Shown here: piece after piece, positions 25,431 to 35,357 of the stretch
Position numbering within the stretch: the stretch's first letter is position 1
Layout: each line of letters opens with the position of its first letter
Origin: Thalassotalea sp. 273M-4
Lineage (GTDB): Bacteria > Pseudomonadota > Gammaproteobacteria > Enterobacterales > Alteromonadaceae
Assembly (NCBI RefSeq): GCF_041410465.1
Contig: NZ_CP166961.1
Location: 2,604,001 to 2,668,000, forward strand
Length of the DNA: 64,000 nt
Direction of reading: 5' to 3'
Made by a program: the position numbers and the translations under genes
Notes under the pieces: model-generated
The model's database searches: none
The model's input: only the letters and a program-made list of their open reading frames with translations
Told to the model about the DNA's origin: nothing

Positions 25431-28400
25431 ATGATTGAACGTATAATTCATTGGTCGGTTTACAATCGTTTTTTTGTCATTCTCACTACCTTAATAGTGA
25501 TATTAGCTGGCATATTTGCGATTAAAAACACCCCGGTAGATGCGATCCCAGATTTATCTGAAGTACAGGTTATTGTAAAAACCTCTTACCCTGGTCAAGC
25601 GCCAAAAGTCGTGCAAGATCAAGTCACCTACCCATTAACAACAGCCATGTTGTCAGTTCCAGGGGCCACAACAGTTCGCGGTTTTTCGTTTTTTGGTGAC
25701 TCTTATGTGTATGTGATTTTTGATGATGACACCGACCTGTATTGGGCTCGAACTCGGGTATTAGAATACTTGTCTCAAGTCGCGCCAACCCTGCCAGAAA
25801 ACGCTAAGTCTCAACTTGGCCCCGACGCTACGGGTGTCGGCTGGGTTTATTTGTATGCGTTAAAAGATACCACAGGTAAACACGACATCAGTCAACTGAC
25901 CAGTATTCAAGATTGGTTTTTAAAGTACGAATTGCAAACCGTAGATGGCGTCTCTGAAGTCGCTACCGTGGGTGGTATGGTGAAACAATACCAAATTGTG
26001 GTCAATCCAGATAAGCTTCGCGCATACAACATTCCGTTAAGTTTAATTCAGTCCGCGATTAAACAAGGTAACCAAGAAGTAGGGGCCTCGGTGGTGGAAA
26101 TGGCCGAAGCTGAATACATGGTAACAGCGACAGGATACATAAAGTCGATAGAAGACTTAGCCGCCATCCCACTGCGCTTTAACGTTAATGGCACCCCGTT
26201 ATTATTGGGCGATGTTGCGCAAATCACCTTGGGCCCACAAATGCGCCGAGGCATTGCTGAGCTTAATGGCGAAGGCGAAACCGTTGGTGGTGTGGTGGTT
26301 ATGCGTTATGGTGAAAACGCGCAAAAAACCATTAATGGCATCAAAGCAAAATTACAATCTTTACAAAATAGTCTGCCTGCAGGCGTTGAAATTGTCACCG
26401 TCTACGATCGTTCGAATTTAATTGAGCGTTCGGTCGATAACCTATGGTCAAAACTCACCGAAGAGCTTGCCGTGGTAGCGCTCATTTGTGTGGTATTTTT
26501 ATTTCATGTGCGCTCATCTATCGTCGCAGTCATAAGTTTGCCGATGGGGATTTTAGTCTCGTTTATCGTCATGTATTTCCAAGGCGTAAATGCCAACATT
26601 ATGTCACTAGGCGGTATTGCTATTGCTATTGGGGCAATGACCGATGCGGCCATTGTAATGATAGAAAACATGCACAAGCACATGGAACGCACCCCGCTTA
26701 CTGATCAAAACCGCTGGCAAATAGTGGCAAAGGCGGCCTCAGAAGTTGGCCCTGCGTTGTTTTTCAGTTTACTTATTATCACCGTGAGCTTTTTACCTGT
26801 CTTTATACTAGAAGCGCAAGAGGGTCGAATGTTCTCACCTTTAGCCTACACCAAAACGTATGCGATGGCGGCGTCAGCAGGCTTGGCCATTACCTTGGTT
26901 CCTGTGCTCATGGGTTACTTTATTCGCGGTAAAATCCGACCTGAAAACAAAAACCCGATCAATCGCTTACTAATCGCAGCTTATCGTCCCGTACTTGCAA
27001 AAGTGTTGCAGTATCCTAAAAGTACCTTAATGTTGGCGCTGATTGTCACCGTCATTGGGTTTTCGCCTATCGATAAAATTGGTAGTGAATTTATTCCACC
27101 TCTTGATGAAGGCGATTTAATGTATATGCCAACTACGCATCCGGGTATATCTATTGGTAAGGCGCGTGAGTTGCTGCAACAAACCGACAAACTTATTCGT
27201 ACCATCCCCGAAGTTGAAAATGTGTTTGGTAAAGTAGGTCGAGCCAATACCGCAACCGATCCGGCTCCATTGACCATGATCGAAACCTTTATTCAATTAA
27301 AGCCACAAAGCGAATGGCGCGAAGGGGTCACTACCGAGTCTCTTAAACAAGAATTGGATGCTTTAATTCAGTTTCCGGGCCTAACCAATGCTTGGGTGAT
27401 GCCAATAAAAACGCGCATCGACATGTTGGCAACTGGGATCAAAACACCGGTAGGTATTAAGGTTGCTGGTCCAAATTTAGATACCATTCAAACCATTGGT
27501 CAGCAAATTGAAGACGTATTAAAGGACTTTCCCGGTACCGCTTCGGTTTATTCAGAACGAGTTGCTGGTGGCCGCTACATCAAGGTTGATATCGACCGTT
27601 TTAAAGCCGCGCGTTATGGTTTAAATATTGCCGATGTGCAACAAGTGGTCGCAACCGCCATTGGTGGGGTTAATATCACGCAATCGGTTGAAGGGCTTGA
27701 ACGTTACCCGGTCAATTTGCGTTATCCTCAAGATTATCGTGACTCTCCCGAACAATTAAGCCAGTTACCTGTGATCACTCAAAATGGTCAACGTATCGCC
27801 CTTGGTGATATTGCCCGTATCTATGTTGACGATGGCGCTCCAGGCATTAAAAGTGAAAACGCCCGCATTAACGGTTGGACCTTTATCGATATCGAAGATG
27901 TTGACATTGGTACTTACGTTAACAATGCCCGCGCTAAAATAGAAGCCGAAATTGACTTACCTGCAGGTTACTCTTTGAACTGGGCTGGTCAATACGAATA
28001 CATGCAACGAGCAGAGCAAAAGCTTCGCTATGTCTTACCTCTTACACTGGCCATTATTGTGATTTTATTGTACCTAAACTTTCGCAGTTTGGCCGAAGTC
28101 ACGATGATTATGTTTACCCTGCCTCTGGCAATGATTGGGGGCATATGGTTGATGTACCTGCAAGGCTTTAACTTTTCGGTTGCCGCAGGTGTAGGCTTTA
28201 TCGCCTTGGCTGGGGTTGCGGTAGAAATCGGGGTGATCATGCTGGTGTATTTGAATCAGTCGTATCATCAGAGCGTTGCAAATTTTCAGCAAAAACAGCA
28301 ACACTTTGACCAAGACGCATTAATCGAAGCGATTGAACACGGTGCCGGTCTAAGGGTTCGTCCTGTTGTAATGACCGTTGCAACCATCATTATCGGCCTG

Positions 28401-28553
28401 TTACCTGTACTTTACGGCACCGGCAGTGGCTCTGAAATTATGAGTCGCATTGCCGCGCCTATGGTTGGTGGCATGGTGAGTGCGATTGTATTAGCGTTAT
28501 TGGTTTTACCTGCGGTGTATTTGTTGTGGCGTCAACGACAACATCGACTCTAG
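25431..28553 (+). CDS. cusA: CusA-type Cu(I)/Ag(I) RND efflux pump
   Basis: A 1040-residue inner-membrane proton-driven pump of the heavy-metal RND branch with twelve membrane helices and two large periplasmic loops. Three methionines that bind metal in E. coli CusA (573, 623, 672) have counterparts at Met566 (LMYMPTT), Met616 (LTMIET) and Met665 (RIDMLATG), which points to Cu/Ag rather than Zn/Co. TM4 contains the relay acid in IGAMTDAAIVMIEN. It follows cusB by 12 bases and completes a tripartite CusCBA pump. Confidence 0.95.
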   Translation: MIERIIHWSVYNRFFVILTTLIVILAGIFAIKNTPVDAIPDLSEVQVIVKTSYPGQAPKVVQDQVTYPLTTAMLSVPGATTVRGFSFFGDSYVYVIFDDDTDLYWARTRVLEYLSQVAPTLPENAKSQLGPDATGVGWVYLYALKDTTGKHDISQLTSIQDWFLKYELQTVDGVSEVATVGGMVKQYQIVVNPDKLRAYNIPLSLIQSAIKQGNQEVGASVVEMAEAEYMVTATGYIKSIEDLAAIPLRFNVNGTPLLLGDVAQITLGPQMRRGIAELNGEGETVGGVVVMRYGENAQKTINGIKAKLQSLQNSLPAGVEIVTVYDRSNLIERSVDNLWSKLTEELAVVALICVVFLFHVRSSIVAVISLPMGILVSFIVMYFQGVNANIMSLGGIAIAIGAMTDAAIVMIENMHKHMERTPLTDQNRWQIVAKAASEVGPALFFSLLIITVSFLPVFILEAQEGRMFSPLAYTKTYAMAASAGLAITLVPVLMGYFIRGKIRPENKNPINRLLIAAYRPVLAKVLQYPKSTLMLALIVTVIGFSPIDKIGSEFIPPLDEGDLMYMPTTHPGISIGKARELLQQTDKLIRTIPEVENVFGKVGRANTATDPAPLTMIETFIQLKPQSEWREGVTTESLKQELDALIQFPGLTNAWVMPIKTRIDMLATGIKTPVGIKVAGPNLDTIQTIGQQIEDVLKDFPGTASVYSERVAGGRYIKVDIDRFKAARYGLNIADVQQVVATAIGGVNITQSVEGLERYPVNLRYPQDYRDSPEQLSQLPVITQNGQRIALGDIARIYVDDGAPGIKSENARINGWTFIDIEDVDIGTYVNNARAKIEAEIDLPAGYSLNWAGQYEYMQRAEQKLRYVLPLTLAIIVILLYLNFRSLAEVTMIMFTLPLAMIGGIWLMYLQGFNFSVAAGVGFIALAGVAVEIGVIMLVYLNQSYHQSVANFQQKQQHFDQDALIEAIEHGAGLRVRPVVMTVATIIIGLLPVLYGTGSGSEIMSRIAAPMVGGMVSAIVLALLVLPAVYLLWRQRQHRL

Positions 28554-28611
28554 AGTCAATGTATAGAATTTATGCAAGTGTATAAATTTTGTTAACTCCC
28601 TAGTGCAATAC

Positions 28612-28652
28612 ATGCCCCTTTATGAGATAACATAGTGTCAGTAAAGGGGCAT
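28612..28652 (+). promoter_or_regulatory. Hairpin masking the ribosome-binding site of the PepSY gene
   Basis: ATGCCCCTTTA (28612-28622) is perfectly complementary to TAAAGGGGCAT (28642-28652). The right arm contains AAAGGGG, the likely Shine-Dalgarno of the gene starting at 28656. Folding would reduce translation of this gene relative to cusA. Confidence 0.6.
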
Positions 28653-28655
28653 GGA

Positions 28656-29390
28656 ATGAAACGTTTAAACAATAACAATAATATCGCTAAAAAAAGCAGG
28701 AATTTACATAAATGGTTGATGGCCTTTTTTGGTCTGCAATTTATGATGTGGTCGGTCACTGGCGCCTACATGGTGTATTTAAATATCCATTTTATTCATG
28801 GTGACACCTTGGTTAAAAACCAACAAATAACCATCGATAGAGCTCAAATTAACCTACCTTTTCAAAGGCTATATCAGAACTACCCGAATATCTCTAATCT
28901 GTCGTTATCGACAATCCTCGACAAAGCGGTTTATCAATTTGAGTCCAATGGCGAAAAGTTCCTGATTGATGCCAGCACCGGCGAGCAACTTCCATGGCTC
29001 AACAAAGAGCAAGCAATACGCATAGCGCAGCAAGAGTTCACGGGCAACAGTCAAGTAAAACAAGCTCAACTATTGCAAACGGTTGCGCCCGATGAATTAA
29101 GCCCAAGACATTTACCCGCATGGCGGGTCGATTTTGACCATTGGATGGCGCCAACGTTGTATGTTTCCCAAACCAGTGGCAAAGTGGTGACTAAGCGCCA
29201 CAGTTTTTGGCGCTTGTTCGACTGGATGTTTCGCATTCATGTTATGGACTATAAAGACAGCGAAGTTGATAATACCTTGCTTTTAAGCTTTACCGTCAGT
29301 GGCTTATTTGCCACTTTATGTGGACTCGTGCTGACATACACCCGAACAATTAAACCCCGTTTAAGCAAATTAGTCGGAGGCGCTCGATGA
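28656..29390 (+). CDS. PepSY-domain membrane protein
   Basis: A 244-residue inner-membrane protein with an N-terminal helix (LHKWLMAFFGLQFMMWSVTG), a periplasmic PepSY segment (EQAIRIAQQEF and an acidic/aromatic core), and a C-terminal helix after FDWMFRIHVMDY. The LHKW histidine near the first helix and IHVMDY resemble PepSY-TM proteins, some linked to metal reduction. I start at ATG 28656 rather than GTG 28635, because the AAAGGGG fits it. It overlaps the next gene by four bases (ATGA). Confidence 0.8.
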   Translation: MKRLNNNNNIAKKSRNLHKWLMAFFGLQFMMWSVTGAYMVYLNIHFIHGDTLVKNQQITIDRAQINLPFQRLYQNYPNISNLSLSTILDKAVYQFESNGEKFLIDASTGEQLPWLNKEQAIRIAQQEFTGNSQVKQAQLLQTVAPDELSPRHLPAWRVDFDHWMAPTLYVSQTSGKVVTKRHSFWRLFDWMFRIHVMDYKDSEVDNTLLLSFTVSGLFATLCGLVLTYTRTIKPRLSKLVGGAR

Positions 29391-30121
29391 AAAATATCAG
29401 AGTACTTCACAAATGGGTTTCGCTTGTGGTTGGTCTGCAGTTTTTAATTTGGCTAAGCACAGGCTTATATTTCAATTTAATGGACTCAACCAAGGCAAGT
29501 GGTAATCAATATCGACAAGCCATTGCCAGCCAACCCGAATTTGATTTAACCTCGTTGGTTGCGCCAGATAAGATTCTAGCCAAAGCGCCAGCTGCGATAA
29601 GCATTCGCTTAATCAGTTTACTCAACCAACCTTATTATTTGCTCACTCATGAGCAAGGTTTATATCCGCATTTTAAAAACAACTATTCACTCTATGATGG
29701 CTACCTTGCAAAAAAGATCTCAATAGATGCTAATTTTGCCAAGGCCTTAGCGCTGCAATCTTACAGTGGCCCGGGAAGTGTCATAGCTTCAACGCTCATC
29801 ACATCAAACATTGAGGGGTTTGCCAAACAACAAAACCCGGTATGGCAAATTGGGTTTGATGATGCCATCAATACCAAGGTTTATATCGAACAAGGCAGTG
29901 GCCGAGTGGTGGGCCACAGTGACGATGATAAACGCCTTGCAGACTTGTTTTTTACCTTACATTTTATGGACTACACCAATGAGGGAGGGTTTAATAACAT
30001 CGCTATTATGTTTATGGCTTTTGCCAGTTTATGGCTTAGCATAACGGGGGGCATTTGGACCTGGGATTTAATTAAGCGTGGTCAATTATCCCTTAAGCGC
30101 GCAGTAAGCGTTAAAGCTTAG
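29387..30121 (+). CDS. Second PepSY-domain membrane protein
   Basis: A 244-residue paralogue of the preceding protein: N-terminal LHKWVSLVVGLQFLIWLSTG, periplasmic middle, and C-terminal LHFMDY followed by a membrane helix. Translationally coupled to the previous gene. The pair probably forms a complex at the inner membrane. Function in copper handling is inferred only from position after cusA. Confidence 0.78.
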   Translation: MKNIRVLHKWVSLVVGLQFLIWLSTGLYFNLMDSTKASGNQYRQAIASQPEFDLTSLVAPDKILAKAPAAISIRLISLLNQPYYLLTHEQGLYPHFKNNYSLYDGYLAKKISIDANFAKALALQSYSGPGSVIASTLITSNIEGFAKQQNPVWQIGFDDAINTKVYIEQGSGRVVGHSDDDKRLADLFFTLHFMDYTNEGGFNNIAIMFMAFASLWLSITGGIWTWDLIKRGQLSLKRAVSVKA

Positions 30122-30146
30122 CGGGTGTTAAATTCGCTAAAATGGG

Positions 30147-30782
30147 TCATGATGAGTACTCTTTGCTTACTTCACGGGCAAACTCGTCAATCATCTTTGG
30201 CACTTCTTTGGCAAAGAGCATACTCATATGTGATTGTTTGATCACTAGGTGTTTGCTCATGCCGTCAATTTCGGTTTCTTCGACTCCGACCGTGCCATCG
30301 GATTCTTCAATATCTTCTCGCAAGAATTTGTCCATAATCGGTCTTGCTCCAATTTTAACATTACCGGCAATCGATATAAGCTGTTGAGGGTAATTCCAGG
30401 TTTTCGCAAACTCTTGCGGGATCAGGCCAAATTGAGTCGATGTGCCTAAAATCGGATCGAGTTTAAACTTGGCCATATCTTTGACTATTTTGGCACCTTG
30501 ATGCGGGGTTCCTAAGGTGATCACCATGGGGATGGTGTCTGTAGAGAACTGACGTGAAGCCAAATAATGGGTGATCACTAACCCACCAAGAGAGTGCCCG
30601 ACAAGAATGGTTGGCCCTTGCCCTATCGCCTTATCAAGCTTGGCAAACACCGAATCTTTATTTGGTCGCACGGTATTATAGGAAATGGTTTGAACTTGCC
30701 ACCCTAGTTGGCTCAGTCGTCTCGCCATCGGTACCATGACCAAGCTGTTCATAAATAAGCCATGCAAAAGCACTATTTTCAT
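30147..30782 (-). CDS. Alpha/beta-hydrolase (esterase/lipase-like)
   Basis: A 211-residue cytosolic alpha/beta-hydrolase. The oxyanion HGLF motif lies near the N-terminus, the nucleophile is Ser64 in GHSLGG, and the acid and base are probably Asp in ESDGTV and His in KQSHMSM. No signal peptide. It sits 12 bases downstream of the RND pump gene and is probably its operon mate. Substrate unknown. Confidence 0.85.
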   Translation of the reverse strand: MKIVLLHGLFMNSLVMVPMARRLSQLGWQVQTISYNTVRPNKDSVFAKLDKAIGQGPTILVGHSLGGLVITHYLASRQFSTDTIPMVITLGTPHQGAKIVKDMAKFKLDPILGTSTQFGLIPQEFAKTWNYPQQLISIAGNVKIGARPIMDKFLREDIEESDGTVGVEETEIDGMSKHLVIKQSHMSMLFAKEVPKMIDEFAREVSKEYSS

Positions 30783-30794
30783 CTCATTCCCCTG

Positions 30795-33700
30795 CTAGGC
30801 TGACTTTGGCTTGATCGCCGTTTGGCGCCGGCGTCCAAACACTTTGGCGATATCATTTTGGATCATATAAAGCGCAGGGATTAAAAATAAGGTGATCACA
30901 GTGGCAAACATGATGCCAAAACCCAGTGATATTGCCATTGGAATAATAAATTGAGCCTGTAAACTGGTTTCGAAATACAGCGGTAAAATACCAAAAAAGG
31001 TGGTCAAGGATGTGAGCAAAATAGCGCGAAAACGTTGCACCCCAGCATTAACAACAATGTCGATTAACCGTTGACCATTACCTTTTGCCTTGTTGATAAA
31101 ATCAACCAAAATAAGTGAGTCATTAACCACCACGCCGGTTAGGGCAATAAAACCAAACATCGACATCATGTTAATCGTTTTACCCATAATAAAATGCCCC
31201 ACAATCGCCCCAATAATACCGAATGGGATCACCGACATTATCACCAAAGGCTGAACATACGATTTGGTCGGAATGGCAATTAACCCGTAAATAAGAAATA
31301 AGGCGATAAATGCCGCCAAGGTTAATTGGGCTAAAAAGTCTTGTTGGTCTTTACTGGCCCCTTCCATACCACTTTCAACGCTTGGATGATCGGCTAAAAT
31401 AGCGGGGATAACATCACGATTAAACTCTTCAATGATTTTTCGAGACTCGACTTTTTTGCTGTCAATTTCGGCGGTAATTTTTATCGTCCGTTTTTGGTTT
31501 ACTCGAGTGATTTTGGAATAACCTTGGCCTATTTGCACATCCGCGACTTGATAAAACGGCACTTCCATGCCACTTGGGGTACGAACCCACATATCTTCTA
31601 AGTCAGAAATAGAACGTCGTTCTTGCTCTGGATAACGGATCATCACCTTCAGCTCGTCACGCCCTCGTTGAATACGCTGCGCCTCTTCACCATAAAAAGC
31701 TTGTCTAACCTGACGCCCTAAATCGGATAAGGTAAGCCCCAACACTTCGGCTTCGGGTTTGATTTCTAGCTTGATTTCATTGCTGCCCCGACTAAATGAA
31801 TTACTGATATCGACAACCCCATCATACTCAGACAGTTTTTGCTGTAATTTGGCGGCGGCGATCTCAAGCTCAAGATCATTGTTGCCGGTTAATTGAAACT
31901 CCAAAGCGGAGCCACCACCGGCATTGGTTCCGGCAAAGAGTTTAAATTCTTTCACACCGGGGATCTCACCAATTTCTTCACGCCAGAGCTTTTCAATTTC
32001 AAACGCATCTAAGTCTCGATATTCGGCTTTGGTGAGCTCCATTAAAACGCCCCCGCCTAAATCGCCATTGGTGTAAGTCAGTAGGTGCTGGGTAAACGTT
32101 TCGCCATTAACCGCGTAACGCTCCGCCACGCTGTAACCGGCGGCGGTGATTTCATTTAGTGCTTTATTACGCATTTTGGGCGATGAACCGTCGATCATAG
32201 TCAACTGCCCTTGCACAAAATCACTGGGCACGGTTGGAAATACTTCCACTTTAACCAATGAACCTGATACCAAGCCAATGGAAGTAAACAAGATGGCGAA
32301 AAAAAGTGCCATGGTGTTATAGCGGTACTGTAATGCTTTGCGGACCAAGGGTTGATAAATTCGATGCACGAAACGATCGAGTCCATGTTTAAAATTCAAC
32401 TGAATACGATGAATGATGTTTTTGGTGTTAGGATCAATCTCGGTGTAGGTCATATGGGCTAAGTGCGCTGGTAAAATCCACTTTGACTCAATCATCGAAA
32501 AAATTAAACACAACGACACCACCACCGAAATCGACAAAAAGAAGCCGGCAAACGTCGCATCAATAAACAGCAATGGCGCAAAAGCTGCAATGGTGGTCAA
32601 CACCCCAAACGTTGCCGGTATCGCAACCCGATGCGCGCCACTGATAACATTATCAATATTATGGCCACTTTTGGAGACATTGGAGTAAACACTTTCTGCA
32701 ATGACTATGGCATCATCCACAACAATCCCCAGTACCATAATAAACGCGAACAACGAGACCAGATTGACCGTCACCGCCCATTGCCCCAGTAATGGCATCA
32801 TCATAAAGGTGCCAAGGAAACATATCGGAATACCAATCATCACCCAAAATGCGACCTTAATTCGTAAAAACAAGGTTAAAACCAAAAACACCAACAAGGC
32901 GCCGATCCCAAGGTTTGAAAACATCATATTGAGGCGTTCAGACAAATAAAACGAGCTGTCGGCAAAAATATTGATGTAGGCGCCTTCTGGCAGGGTCTTT
33001 TGCTTTTGTTCGACATATTCTTTAACTTGCTTGGCAATACTTAAGTCGTTTTGATTTGAGGTCGATTTGACCCGAATGTTGGTGGCATGATTACCGTCAA
33101 ACCGAGCAAAGCCCTCATCTTCAACGAATGTATCTCTGACCGTAGCGATATCACCCAAGGTTAAACGGGTACCATCGGCATTGGTTTTTAATACCAACTT
33201 GGAAAACTCTTCGCCAGTATATGCCTGCCCTTCGGTACGAATTTGAATGTAACCACCATCCGATTTAATGGTGCCACCTGGTAAGTCTAAAGAGGAGCGA
33301 TTAATCGCTTGGCTAATAGCATCAAAAGTCAGCCCGTATTCTTGTAATAATAATTCCGACACTTCGATCGAAATTTCATAATCTTTAGCACCGACAACTT
33401 CGGCAATATTAACCTCGGGCAAAGCAACGACTTCATCACGAATATCTTGTGCCAGTTCTTGGCGCGCCCGTCTATCCATTTTGCCGTTAACCGAAAGCCA
33501 CAGCACATCACCTTCAAATTCTTGTTTAAACACCAAAGGCCGTTCAATTTGCCTTGGAAACGTTGTAATGGTGTCTATTTGCATTTGAATTTCATCGAGC
33601 TTTTCTTCCAGTGTGTAACCACTGCTGATCTCGATAAAAACCTGCCCCGCGCCCTCGGTGGCTTCCGATGTGATCCGCTTTAAGCCTTGAATATTTTCCA

Positions 33701-33932
33701 AAACCTCTTCTATTTTTAACAACACCGACTGCTCAACGTCGGCAGGCGATGCACCATTATGAATAACCGAAACCACAATCGTATTAAGGCTAAACTCAGG
33801 GAACATTTTTTTGGTGATGGTGCTGTAAGAATATAAGCCCATCACGATGATAAGAAACATTAATAAATTGGCCGCCACCGAATTATGGGCAAACCAAGCG
33901 ATGATCCCCTTGTGTTTATTTGCCGTTGTCAT
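30795..33932 (-). CDS. RND efflux permease (HAE1-like)
   Basis: A 1045-residue inner-membrane proton antiporter. It opens with WFAHNSVAANLLM and has the RND signature GIVVDDAIVIAE with the paired aspartates of TM4, and the second-half repeat TGVVVNDSLILVDFI. The hydrophobe-type layout with FPEFSLNTIVVSV and no metal-binding methionine triad suggests organic substrates. The start overlaps the end of the adaptor gene by 17 bases. No outer-membrane factor lies in the operon, so it probably borrows TolC. Confidence 0.92.
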   Translation of the reverse strand: MTTANKHKGIIAWFAHNSVAANLLMFLIIVMGLYSYSTITKKMFPEFSLNTIVVSVIHNGASPADVEQSVLLKIEEVLENIQGLKRITSEATEGAGQVFIEISSGYTLEEKLDEIQMQIDTITTFPRQIERPLVFKQEFEGDVLWLSVNGKMDRRARQELAQDIRDEVVALPEVNIAEVVGAKDYEISIEVSELLLQEYGLTFDAISQAINRSSLDLPGGTIKSDGGYIQIRTEGQAYTGEEFSKLVLKTNADGTRLTLGDIATVRDTFVEDEGFARFDGNHATNIRVKSTSNQNDLSIAKQVKEYVEQKQKTLPEGAYINIFADSSFYLSERLNMMFSNLGIGALLVFLVLTLFLRIKVAFWVMIGIPICFLGTFMMMPLLGQWAVTVNLVSLFAFIMVLGIVVDDAIVIAESVYSNVSKSGHNIDNVISGAHRVAIPATFGVLTTIAAFAPLLFIDATFAGFFLSISVVVSLCLIFSMIESKWILPAHLAHMTYTEIDPNTKNIIHRIQLNFKHGLDRFVHRIYQPLVRKALQYRYNTMALFFAILFTSIGLVSGSLVKVEVFPTVPSDFVQGQLTMIDGSSPKMRNKALNEITAAGYSVAERYAVNGETFTQHLLTYTNGDLGGGVLMELTKAEYRDLDAFEIEKLWREEIGEIPGVKEFKLFAGTNAGGGSALEFQLTGNNDLELEIAAAKLQQKLSEYDGVVDISNSFSRGSNEIKLEIKPEAEVLGLTLSDLGRQVRQAFYGEEAQRIQRGRDELKVMIRYPEQERRSISDLEDMWVRTPSGMEVPFYQVADVQIGQGYSKITRVNQKRTIKITAEIDSKKVESRKIIEEFNRDVIPAILADHPSVESGMEGASKDQQDFLAQLTLAAFIALFLIYGLIAIPTKSYVQPLVIMSVIPFGIIGAIVGHFIMGKTINMMSMFGFIALTGVVVNDSLILVDFINKAKGNGQRLIDIVVNAGVQRFRAILLTSLTTFFGILPLYFETSLQAQFIIPMAISLGFGIMFATVITLFLIPALYMIQNDIAKVFGRRRQTAIKPKSA

Positions 33933-35202
33933 CGTACTCGTCCGCTGTATTCACTAATTGGGTTTTATCATCGGCTTTATCTTGATCGGCAGGGGTTGTT
34001 TCACCCCGCACTCTAAGTGGCATGCCTTCAACGGCGGTGACAATTCGTGTTAATACCAAACGATGCTTGGGCTTTATGGTATTTTTGACATAAACATAGT
34101 CGGCATCGGTTCTGATCACCTCAACATTGATGATATTTAACCGATTATCTGCGGTGATGGTGTGAATGGTATTGACCCCACGAAGCGCCGTACGTGGCAA
34201 TTTAATGACCTCATCCATGGTCTTACCCACGATTCTGGCTTGCACAAACGTGCCGATACGCAGTTCAGCATCCTGTTCACTGTTATAAAGGTTATATGGG
34301 TCATCTATGTGTGCGACCAAATAGTGTACCCGAGAGTTTTGGTTAACCACCCCTTCATAACGCGAAATATGAGAGTTCCAATACGTTGGTACTCCACCTT
34401 GGTCGGCATATATTCGTACTTGCTGGCCTTTAGCCCCCAAATCATTAACCTTTGGTAGCGTGAGAAAGTTGACATCTTGTTGCTTAATTGGCAATCGAAC
34501 CTCGGCATAATCGATGGCAAAGGCTTTGGCTATTTGCCCATTTACCGACACATATTGGCCAATATCGACATACTTTTCGGTTAGTAAAGCATCGTAAGGG
34601 GATCTGATTTTAGTTCGGGCTAATTTAATTTTGGCTCTCTTTAGCTCCGCTTCAGCCGCTTTGATTTCCGCTTGTGCCCTTTTTAATTGTGGCACCCTAA
34701 GAGCAAGCGCCGGTGCTTGTGTTAACGGCTTCCCCGTCATTCGCCATTCGTCTTCGGCTTGTTTGGCTTGAGCCTGCTCTTGAATGTAGGCGGCCTGTCT
34801 TGATTCGAGCCTTGATTGTGCCTCAAGAAGGGCCACTTCATAAATAATGGGGTCTATTTCGAGCAGCACTTCCCCTTTTTTAAAGAAACCACCAATGTGT
34901 AATTTATCTGAAACGGCAACCACCATGCCAGATACTTCGGAGATTAAGGTTGTTTGGGTTCGGGGACTGACGGAGCCTTGAGATTTAACTTCAAAGGTTA
35001 CCGTTTCAACGTGAATATCACTGACTTCAACTAAGGGAGCCAAGTTTAGCATTGGCTTTTTTTCGGGTTGTTTGGCCAGACTCGAAAGTACAATATAGCC
35101 AAGCAGTCCCGCAACAATGATTATAATAGGTAAGCCAATTAACAAAAGCTTACTGCGCGTGTTGCTTGTGCCCTTAGTACTATCTTGATTCTGTTGATTC
35201 AT
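33916..35202 (-). CDS. RND membrane-fusion adaptor protein
   Basis: A 428-residue periplasmic adaptor with an N-terminal membrane anchor (LLLIGLPIIIIVAGLLGYIV). The lipoyl/barrel-sandwich halves read SPRTQTTLISEVSGMV and TKIRSPYDALLTEKYVDIGQ, separated by an Ala/Glu/Lys-rich coiled-coil hairpin (about 125-190). A C-terminal beta-barrel and an acidic tail follow. First gene of the adaptor-pump-hydrolase operon. Confidence 0.92.
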   Translation of the reverse strand: MNQQNQDSTKGTSNTRSKLLLIGLPIIIIVAGLLGYIVLSSLAKQPEKKPMLNLAPLVEVSDIHVETVTFEVKSQGSVSPRTQTTLISEVSGMVVAVSDKLHIGGFFKKGEVLLEIDPIIYEVALLEAQSRLESRQAAYIQEQAQAKQAEDEWRMTGKPLTQAPALALRVPQLKRAQAEIKAAEAELKRAKIKLARTKIRSPYDALLTEKYVDIGQYVSVNGQIAKAFAIDYAEVRLPIKQQDVNFLTLPKVNDLGAKGQQVRIYADQGGVPTYWNSHISRYEGVVNQNSRVHYLVAHIDDPYNLYNSEQDAELRIGTFVQARIVGKTMDEVIKLPRTALRGVNTIHTITADNRLNIINVEVIRTDADYVYVKNTIKPKHRLVLTRIVTAVEGMPLRVRGETTPADQDKADDKTQLVNTADEYDDNGK

Positions 35203-35357
35203 CTACTTTTGTCCATGAGTCGTATCAAACTCAGCAAAAAGTTGCGACTTACATAAACATTTACCGAGCTTACTATTTTTATACCACACTGTTTATTTTT
35301 CCTACAGTATCGTAAAACTCACTCAATAAGCAATTACTCAATCATCAAGGGGGATGT

